A DNA stretch of 64,000 nucleotides. Origin: Hyphodiscus hymeniophilus. Its lineage: Eukaryota; Ascomycota; Leotiomycetes; Helotiales; Hyphodiscaceae. A program made the translations under genes and the position numbers. Shown here one piece after another: positions 56,401 to 64,000 of this stretch. The notes beneath the pieces are model-generated. The model saw nothing but the letters and a program-made list of their open reading frames with translations, was not told the origin of the DNA and did not search any database. The stretch's first letter is position 1. Each line of letters opens with the position of its first letter. The DNA is taken from positions 806,001 through 870,000 of the forward strand of contig VNKQ01000015.1 in NCBI GenBank assembly GCA_016508695.1, given 5' to 3'.

Positions 56401-58201
56401 AGCTAGGCCCAAATTGTTGGAAGGTGTTGAAGGGCTGTCCTGTTCCACAGAGAGCTCGTCCTGTTGAATACGACTCGATGGAGGTGCTATCGCCTCAAAA
56501 CTTAATTGCGTCGCTGTAGCAGACCACGCTGACAGTGAATCAGGGCCAGGAGTTTGAGATCGCGTAGAATCAATGGAATTTTGAGTTTCCTCGAGCGATC
56601 TGGTAAAAAATGAGAAAATTTCACTTTCCGATGATGAACAATTTTGAAAGGAAATGAAATTCAGCGACTAACCTCACGTGAATTATAGCGTCTGGAGAAC
56701 TGGCTTCGTCTCGTGCTGCTACACGTACTTGCGTCTGGAACTGAGGACTTGAGCCACTCGCAGGATATGAAGGCTGATATGATTGCTCTTGTCTAAGTAG
56801 GTATCGATTTTCTGCTGAAGCGGTTCCGCGAACGGGATATGGCAGAGGGGTTACAGAGGAGATGGGAATACGCGTAGAACTTGCAGAATGAGTGGTTCCT
56901 GGCCGAGAACTTGGATCACCCGGGATCTCGGAGTCTGCTAAGGTTTTAAGATTACTCGAAGGCCACAGAATGTTGCTATCTTGTGATCCTTCCTCAGGCG
57001 TACTGTGATGTAATTGCGTTGGTCCAATCTCACCTACTTGACCTGATCGAAGCTCGGAACCTCCAGTGTAGCTGGTCCTTGAAGGCTGTCTCGATAGTTC
57101 AGAATCTCGGCTACCCGATCCGATAGAGTTCACAGCAACAGCAGATGCTCTCGCCAACGAACTACTTGTTGCAAGATCTGACTCTTGGGTGTTCGATTCG
57201 GGTGCGACTGCTATTGATGCTTGCGTCTCCGATGGAATATATGAGCTGGACCCAGGTATGAAATGAGTATCATGTATTATTGGAATGCTGTCAGCTCCTT
57301 CGTCCTCTTCATCCCAGATGAAAAGCTGGCCCCTCACAGACTTGAACGGTGATTGGGACGGGGTGTTAGACGGCTGAGAGAACCCGGATATATGTGAATA
57401 TTGTGTAGACTGTGAAGGTTGCGAGGAGACGACTGTTACTCTTGAATATGCGTCTCGATCAAACCCCTGATCAACAAGTATTTCAACTCGAAGTTGTCCG
57501 CTTCCGTTGCTCACTGATTGCTCTTCGTAGCTATCCTTGATTTCCCTGAGCTTATCTTGATGATTGACTGTCTCCTGAGATGCCGATTGGAATCTTGCGG
57601 TCTCTGCTGTCCCTGCGCGACGAGGTTTCTTCGGAAAGGATTGGGAGGAAGTATGAGGACTTTGCGAATGGTTCGTCCTTTGACGCTTCGCCGCCCGTAT
57701 GGGTTGGCTCTCTGGATCAGACGAAGAAGTCGGCTGTGCCAGATTCCCCGTAGATCTTCTTGGCACCTCAACTTCTTTGGTCTGCCCTGTTCTTCTCCGC
57801 TCTTTCTTCTTGTTCCAAGCCTTGATTGCTTTCTTGGTAACAAAGTCGTGTGGTTCCTTTTAAAAACTGTCAGCAGTTGGTCTCTAATAGTATGGCAGAT
57901 CGGAACCGTATTTTCGTACCCAAGTTGGTGTATACTGCTCTCCGGTTGTGACGTTATCCTTCCAATCAATGAGATAGCTTTTCTTGCCGTTCTCGATCTT
58001 CTCATCTACAATGTCCTTTATCTCGTAGTATATGTCAGAAGTAGTTTCTTCAGGTGAAGCCTCCCTGCCCCGTTTTCGCTTCTTCTGGGTAGTCCTAGGA
58101 CTTTGGGAGGGTGAAGAGTCTGCGAATGACTTATGAGAGTATTGTCGTCCTGTTCGGCGGTTGCTGCTTGATTCACCAACGCGTTCATTGACAGCTTCCA
58201 T
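53453..58201 (-). CDS. Chromodomain protein with HDA2/3 domain and coiled coil (class II HDAC complex)
   Basis: Seven exons: 58201-57920, 57856-56673, 56599-55522, 55424-54717, 54669-54469, 54417-53755, 53686-53453; introns 63, 73, 97, 47, 51 and 68 bp; 1449 aa. The 5' frame opens with TTG at 58210, so ATG 58201 (MEAVNERVGE) is chosen. Residues about 58-106 are a chromodomain (YYEIKDIVDEKI..KKSYLIDWKD..YTPTWEPHDFV) with the aromatic cage residues that read methylated H3K9; intron 1 splits it at W|EP. Residues 120-740 are Ser-rich and disordered. From about 740 to 1090 is the HDA2/3-like domain (AKWAENISTKCIFLAEFFNSL, IVLLVRPGRMMDILETVF, PRTFNIGPASLVIAFDSTF). Residues 1155-1370 form a long coiled coil. 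This combination fits a fungal HDAC class II subunit linking HDA1 to heterochromatin, as CDP-2/Hda2-3 do. In the nucleus it should support silencing. Confidence 0.87.
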
Positions 58202-60189
58202 TGGTATCAATACATCGAGTTTTTGATGCCATGCTAGTCAGAAAAGTAGATACAAAGAAGAAGAAAGCTGCGGGCTTGGTAAAATGTGCCGTGTACAAAC
58301 GTTGAGAGAATGGCAGAAACTTGAAATAAGCACTCGAGTATGTAGTTTGTTGATTCACTCCACGGCGACAGCCACAGCATTGTTGGTGGATCTCGTCTGC
58401 CGGAGAAGCAGTGATCCGTCCCCCGTCCTCTTGAGCCTCAAACCTGCACAAGCAAAGACTTATGGTCGATTTCACCACATACAATGCAGAACTCTAAATT
58501 ACTAGCATCAGGCCGTTGCTAATTGGTATATTCACCATCTAAGGAGCGAGCTCTCTTTACCAACCTTTTTCCCTCAAGCTATCATAGCGAGTGCAGTGGT
58601 TATGCCGCACTGAGGTCTGCATGCCACTCCCTTGATACCATGGGGAGTTTCCCATCTTCACAAGGCAGTGCGGGTGGTATCACAATCGTGTTGAACGAGT
58701 GAGAAAAGGTACAGACTTTCGTCACAGTGAGAGACGAGCAAGGATTTCCTAGGATTCAGCTCTTTTGATTCTAGACAACATCCTCATATATTCACTCCCA
58801 GGGGAACCTCCTGGTAATATCATCTACTATTCCTGTGTTTGGTTTAATTCTAGGTAATATTTGCGCATCCAATCGCTCACTTACCCGAGGTGTGGATTCT
58901 CGACCGAGCGATATGATCCCAATCGTTGACTGGAAATCCAATCCATGACCGAGTGCTCAGCTCGGCGTAAGATCTCCAAACCCACCCTCTGGGCCAAGAA
59001 GAGGTATATTGGCCTGGCTGCGCTCCCTCGAGCCCAACATCGGAGCGTTTTGCCTCCCAACGTCACTCATGTGTTGATTTCAAACGAAGCCGCCCAGGGA
59101 CGAGCAACATGCACCATTTCTTGACCTCTATCGATGTACAGCTGCGATCGGACTTGATCCTCCGGTTGAGAGGATCTGGAAACGAGAGCTGGTCCGTCAA
59201 TATTATGATGGAGGATCAAATCCGTTCGAGAAGAAACGTGGTCAGGCGTTGAACGAAAGAGCTCTTGGAGCCGCATAGGAGGACTTCGACTAACACAGAG
59301 AGACTGCAACAACGTGATCTGCCATTGGAAAAGGCTCATATCAGCTCAACGATCCGGCATCTCCTTCATGTACAATCAATTCGCCCGGCATAAGTTCAAA
59401 AACCCAAACCCCGCATAAACGCATACCAGCTATTGACACCAGATACAAGGTTTCCGCTAACATATAGTTTCTGAGGACACCTGGGAATTCGGGTAATTTC
59501 TCTGTCTTTCATCTTAAGAGAATTCAAGCATTGCGCTTGGGAAGTTTCCAAAACGAATCGTCGCAATAGTCTTGTACCGGTCATTTTTGACAACGCATGC
59601 TTTCAGGATACAGTAGAGAATAAGAAATATTTGCCGAAGTCGGCTTCGTATTCATTTTACCACTGGTTTTCCTTTTTAACTTACGCCATTATTGATGTGT
59701 GCAACGCTATTGCGGTCTGGGCAACAGTGGGCAGTGCGGCTGAGCGCCATGGTGCACCACCCCCTAGCTGCAGCAAATCAAATGAAGCTTTTGCCGAGAG
59801 TTCCTCAATCTAATGGCAAGACGGCAGCCCAGGCAAAATGGAGAACAGCTGGATTGTTCTGAGTGGTCGAGAGGTACCAGTGCTTGCATAAGTTGGATGC
59901 ATTGTCTGAAGCCTCACTCTTCGACTCAACTTAAATGGCGATCACCCCGCACCCGTCAGTGCTGACCCGCCTTCGGCTCAGCAGTATAATCGTCAGTCTT
60001 CGAGTGACTTAGATACCTACAATATTTGACCTCAAGGCGGCTGTTCTTTATGCGAACGACAGCTTCCCCAATCCAGTTCTAGGTCGAGCGCGTTTCCGGA
60101 CCGAGGATTGAATCGAAGACATCGACAGCGTTGTGAACAGCCCTTTGATTCCTTCTTGATCATTCTGAGCCTCTCAAATCGGAGGACCT
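58202..60189. other. Gene-free stretch of 2 kb
   Basis: Between the divergent chromodomain and membrane protein genes. Translations in all frames give only short ORFs without family resemblance. No repeat array or RNA gene recognised. Confidence 0.4.
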
Positions 60190-62991
60190 ATGGCTTCAAC
60201 AGCACAGATTTACACTGGGTTCTGGATAAACCATTCTCGAAACCCCATACTTGGTGCTACGCTCACATTGAGCGATAGGGATGCTGCCTTTTTACTTGCC
60301 CTGTTCGCCGTGGTCGTCACAACCGCAGGCCACTCATTTTGGAGGATCTTGAGCTATGTCTCACATCAGATTCGAACATCTAGGGGGCCGAACGATGCGA
60401 TATTTTACCAGCAACAGGCCGTGTTGAAGAACTCTGGATCGGCGCTTGGTGCAGCTTGGAAGCTGTCACGTCTATCTTTCGCCTGGCGGAAACATTCAAA
60501 GTGGTGGAAATTCGGACGCTCTCACAACTTCTTTTTCATTGTACTAGGGCTGTTTGTTGCAGCAGTTTTCGCCGTCGCTTCGATCTTTTCGTCGCAGGTG
60601 ACAAAGGTACGCTTTCTCGCTTGGGTCTTCAACTCTCGCAGTGCTTCAAGAAAGTCCCTACTTTGCCTCCTGTTGCTCGAATCGTTAAAGATATTGAGCG
60701 ATCAGGAACGCTGATTTGGTACACAGTCGGCTGGGAGCGAGGTGCTCATCAGTAGCTCAACGTGTGGGTTTTGGGAATTCGGCGCCGACACCAACCAGGG
60801 GGTCTTTCAATGGGATCTTAAAACCCTCAATGAGAGTATCACTTCTGCGAACTATGCGAATACCTGCTACGGTACTGGGAATCTGAAGAGTCCCCTTTGT
60901 GATACGTACATCGTACCAGAGGTGAGTGTATTGTTTCGACCCTCATCTCCCGTGTCTTCGTTGTCCAAATTTACATGGAAGTCGAGTCGGTCGATCATTC
61001 ATATTCGAATTAGCAACAGCATATCTCAGAACAAATTGTTGACTTGAAGATGCTAGATCCCTTGGACGACCAATCAAAATGCATCATGCCCTTTCGCTGA
61101 TGGAACCTGTCTCCTGTCGCCTACAGCAGCATACGAAATGGATACTGGCCAAATGGATTCTCACGCCATTCTGGGAATTGACGCCGTACCATCAGAACGA
61201 ATCACGCTTCGCAAGGTTGCGACTTGTGCACCTCTCCATATATCTCCCTTTGTCACGGTTGCTAACCAAACGTTTGGGAATGGAGTTACAGATGAGTTCA
61301 TACAAGTAGACATAGGAGAAATGTCTGGGGGAAATTGGACATATGAGTACAATGTCCATGCTTCATATGTGAATATTGGCTATGATCTCCAGTAAGCCAT
61401 CCTCTCCTCATCTTTGTGTATCATTTGCCACTGATCCATCCCTGTCATTCATCCGCTTTCACGTTCTCCCTATGCTATCGTGGGGGCCGTCGATATGGTG
61501 TCCAAATTTAGTTTCGCGTCTGCTTTTATGTCGGTTTGTCGGGCAAGATGATTCTAATTTTCACTCTCAGGACCATCGATGCTGCCGCTGGGTACGCTGG
61601 AGCTTGGGTCCCCATCCCAGAATTCAACAGGACAGATGCGGATGTTGCGATATTCTTCTTGGCCGCAAATGGTGTCAGCTACATCTACCCAAATGCCGAT
61701 CCATTCTTCGGAGCACAGGATGAGTACAATTTCACCTATGGGGATAAGAACACACAAGTGTTTGAGTATGATCCAAACATATTGGTCACCTCGCTTGGCT
61801 GTGTAGATCAATTCCAAATCTGCAATCCAAGTAAAGTTGGTCTTGATGGAGAAGGATATCTTTGCACCCCACTTGGATCAGTCGACGCTCTTCCGAACGC
61901 TAGTGAGCATATAGGTCTCGATAATATTCAGGTAAGTCAAACACCTTATATTGGTATTTCCACCAAAAGGAATTGCTGTCAGCGAATTGTTATTGTCCAA
62001 GAGGTTGTCAATCTCAGTGTTGTCGTTGCATGCTTTGAGAGCCAAAGCAGTATTACATTCAGATAGGAGCAACTGCTAACTGAAGTTATTCTAGTACTCT
62101 ACCGTTGAGACTATCGTAATATCCCTTAGAGAATCCAATATGTTTTATTCGGTCTCTGGGAGGGGCGCTAGTGCGTTAAAGGCACAAAATACGGTCTTCA
62201 CCTTGACTCAAGTAGCGCAATTGCCAGATAATCAGTGGCAGATTGAACTGGATGGCTGGGTGCGTAATCTCGCGTTCTTTTCTTCTAGTTAGTGTCTGAT
62301 GAGCCACGGGGAAACTTAAGGGTAGTCCTTCGCTTGGTTGGCCAATATATTTTTGGACGAATGGCCCTTCCTGTACTCATAAGTCATCTTGGAAGGATCA
62401 ATGCTGACACTTACGTCTTAGTTCGCTGTCTCGCTAGCATCTCTACAGCAATATCTCTACGAGAAGGCTGTTGGGCCAGTTGGAATCACCGAGGCTGGCG
62501 GAACTGTCAACATGCCCCAAACCTCATTCGCTCAAGCCATCTGTGAGCGACAAATGATACGGAATGTCAGCGGGTATCAGAACTTCAGCACACTCGGCGT
62601 CGCCATCATCCTCATACTTGGCACTATCATGGTAATTCTGGGATGGACAGTAGACGTTGTCGTCGGCTTGATGCAAAAGCATCTCTTCAAGAGAAATTTC
62701 GCAAGATTGAGCTGGATCTCGGACGGGTATTTGCAGCTTCAGAGAATGGCTTACGAAGGCGTGGGACACGATCGCTGGGAAGCCTGTGCTGATGATATCC
62801 CCATTGCGACCGATGGAAGGGGTGAGAAGAAGCTTCTAGCTGGGATTGACATTTGGGACGTTGATCACCCACGATTGGCTAGATCCTCCGTTTCTGCTGC
62901 AAGTCCGATATACCAGGAGTCCCCCCAGGAGCCGGTAAAAATGGGCTTACTTGCTTATCAGTCACCGGTAGCTCCTGAGGAATATCGATGA
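60190..62991 (+). CDS. Membrane protein with large ectodomain, three TM segments
   Basis: Six exons: 60190-60606, 60727-60921, 61057-61391, 61571-61931, 62095-62259, 62422-62991 (introns 120, 135, 179, 163, 162 bp); 680 aa. Start MASTAQIYTGFWINHS. TM1 near residues 38-58 (AAFLLALFAVVVTTAGHSF) and TM2 near 116-136 (NFFFIVLGLFVAAVFAVASIF) flank a cytosolic WKLSRLSFAWRKHSKWW region. Next is a ~400-residue ectodomain with several N-glycosylation sequons and paired cysteines (SSSTCGFWEFG, NQNASCPFADGTCLLSP, LGCVDQFQICNPS, GEGYLCTPLGSV). TM3 is near 550-572 (LGVAIILILGTIMVILGW), followed by a cytosolic C-tail with a LQRMAYEGVGHDRWE motif. I recognise this as a recurrent but uncharacterised family in Pezizomycotina. 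Exon 3 starts at CTAG 61056; the earlier acceptor would break the frame. Function not inferable. Confidence 0.8.
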
Positions 62992-63229
62992 CTCCCTCCT
63001 TCAGACCCCCCGTTTTCAGGCATGACGAAGGTTCTGGTTCGGGAGCCATGATTTTATTAAAGATATGAACCGCCCTCTGGGTCATCTACTTCCTGTGAAC
63101 GATCACGATACAACCCACGATATTGACCAGAAGAGAAAGCTGTCGCATGATTAGGGACTCCAGGGGGGGGAATTGGCTGATGCCCGACTCGTAATTTGAA
63201 TTGTGTGGGAACTAGGATTTTTCCAATAT
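62992..63229. other. Short convergent intergenic region
   Basis: About 240 bp between the 3' ends of the membrane protein gene and the broken NmrA-like gene. Nothing recognised. Confidence 0.4.
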
Positions 63230-64000
63230 TTAACGCTTCCATGCACTCGTCAGGCTTTTAACATGTTCCTCGTATAGTCGTGCCCCTCTGCCCAAATTTG
63301 CAACCTGTGCAGCATATTCCTCATCAGTCGGGCCAAACCTATAGGTTCGAATGGCCTCATACATCTAGGATGTGTTGAAACCAAGGTCATCATCGTAAGT
63401 GAGATTGCTTGCTTACCAGACGATATCTCAGGCCCGTCATGCATTAGTAGCGTCCTTGACATATCCTTCGAGTATGTCGCTGCCAGCGTTATCCATTGGG
63501 GCAACTTTGATCGGGTTTCTTAGCGTATCTATCCAACGGGTGGACATTATCATCATCCTATAGGCATATCAACATCAAGTCTCCGTACATTGTCCTCTGA
63601 GGACTCACCATGTACTCCTTCTTCCAGCCTATCATCATCATCATCCTTTCCCATTCCCTTTCTAGCCCTGATCCAATACGACAATCCTCACCGTCTGGGT
63701 AATATCATCAGTGGATGCTCTACCCCCTCTCTTTTCCCAGCGCTTACCCACAAACTCCACTTCTCAGCGTCGCTTCCTTTTGCCTGAAGTCATTCATGAA
63801 GAAAGGCGTAGGCCCAATCATCGTATAGGTAAACCCCGTCTCGTCAGCCAGCTCTCGTAACTCAACAATAACATGGCCTCTTGAGCACAGATGAAGATAT
63901 ATTTCCTGCTAATTCTTGTTATATGAATACAGCTTTGAGCATCAGCTATCTGATACGCAAGCCAAGGTGTCAAGGACTTGATCGTTCACTATGGACGTGC
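63230..64000 (-). pseudogene. NmrA-like NAD(P)-binding protein, frame-broken, runs off the window
   Basis: Reading leftwards on the minus strand, pieces in different frames match the order of an NmrA-like (atypical SDR) protein: GHVIVELRELADETGFTYTMIGPTPFFMNDFRQKEATLRSG (about 63880-63756), DDITQTVRIVVLDQG followed by in-frame TAG, MIGWKKEYM, then STRWIDTLRNPIKVAPMDNAGSDILEGYVKDATNA, a one-base slip, MTGLRYRL, and after an intron (acceptor at about 63365) MYEAIRTYRFGPTDEEYAAQVANLGRG ending at TAA 63230. At least one frameshift (near 63440) and one in-frame TAG cannot be removed by obvious introns. The N-terminal Rossmann glycine motif would lie beyond 64000. The family binds NAD(P), acting as redox sensor or reductase. 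Alternative: a real gene with unusual introns that I mis-split. Confidence 0.5.

Noticed and set aside
59631..59813. 60-codon ORF with one hydrophobic stretch
   Set aside because: Isolated, no family resemblance and no splice continuity with the gene at 60190.
61057..61100. Apparent one-base frameshift in the three-TM gene
   Set aside because: Using the CTAG acceptor at 61056 puts NQNASCPFADG in frame with both neighbours, so no frameshift is needed.
1..64000. tRNA, rRNA, CRISPR or intact transposons
   Set aside because: No tRNA B-box/A-box pair, rRNA-like text, direct-repeat spacer array or transposase/RT frame was recognised by eye; a tRNAscan and RepeatMasker run would settle it.

Overview
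The window is nuclear DNA of a filamentous ascomycete (Pezizomycotina). Evidence: short introns of mostly 44-160 bp with GTANGT-type donors and CTRAC-type branch sites, one gene per roughly 2.7 kb, and fungal-specific families (Zn2Cys6 regulator, DUF4048, 2EXR, HDA2/3, ELO elongase, fungal eIF4E isoform, CDH-type GMC dehydrogenase). The overall look suggests Leotiomycetes, but that is an impression and was not tested. No tRNA, rRNA, CRISPR or intact transposon was seen. Splice models below were built by hand from GT..AG signals, frame continuity and family resemblance.

Layout. 0.2-8 kb: a DNA-ligase-like gene with no catalytic core (-), a DUF4048 protein (+), an AhpC/TSA thiol peroxidase (-) that diverges from a Zn2Cys6 transcription factor (+). 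8.5-9.4 kb: a decayed REI1-like C2H2 zinc-finger pseudogene. 10.6-17 kb: an eIF4E-family cap-binding protein (+), a six-knuckle Gly/Asn-rich CCHC protein (-) and a small cysteine-motif protein (-). 17.5-24.2 kb: a large protein with a CxCxxC pair (+) and glycogen synthase (+). 26-36.4 kb: a single-pass membrane protein (-), a 1715-residue Ulp2-type SUMO protease (-) with a minisatellite upstream of it, and cytochrome c oxidase subunit Cox6/COX5A (-). 38-45.5 kb: a 2EXR protein interrupted from an open tail by a TAG, a coiled-coil protein with a J-domain-like end, a CDH-type flavodehydrogenase without cytochrome domain (-), and a basic/acidic disordered protein (-). 48-58.2 kb: an ELO fatty acid elongase (-), an N-terminally truncated AGC pseudokinase (+), ribosomal protein uL4/RPL4 (+), and a chromodomain-HDA2/3-coiled-coil protein (-). 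60-64 kb: a three-TM protein with a large ectodomain (+) and a broken NmrA-like gene at the edge (-).

The genes do not form one pathway or a biosynthetic cluster. Most are housekeeping (translation, respiration, glycogen, lipid elongation, SUMO, heterochromatin). The more unusual content is a set of decayed or stripped-down paralogues: ligase without catalytic domain, pseudokinase, REI1 and NmrA relics, and the TAG-interrupted 2EXR gene. Two proteins carry metal-binding-like motif arrays I cannot assign to a named family.
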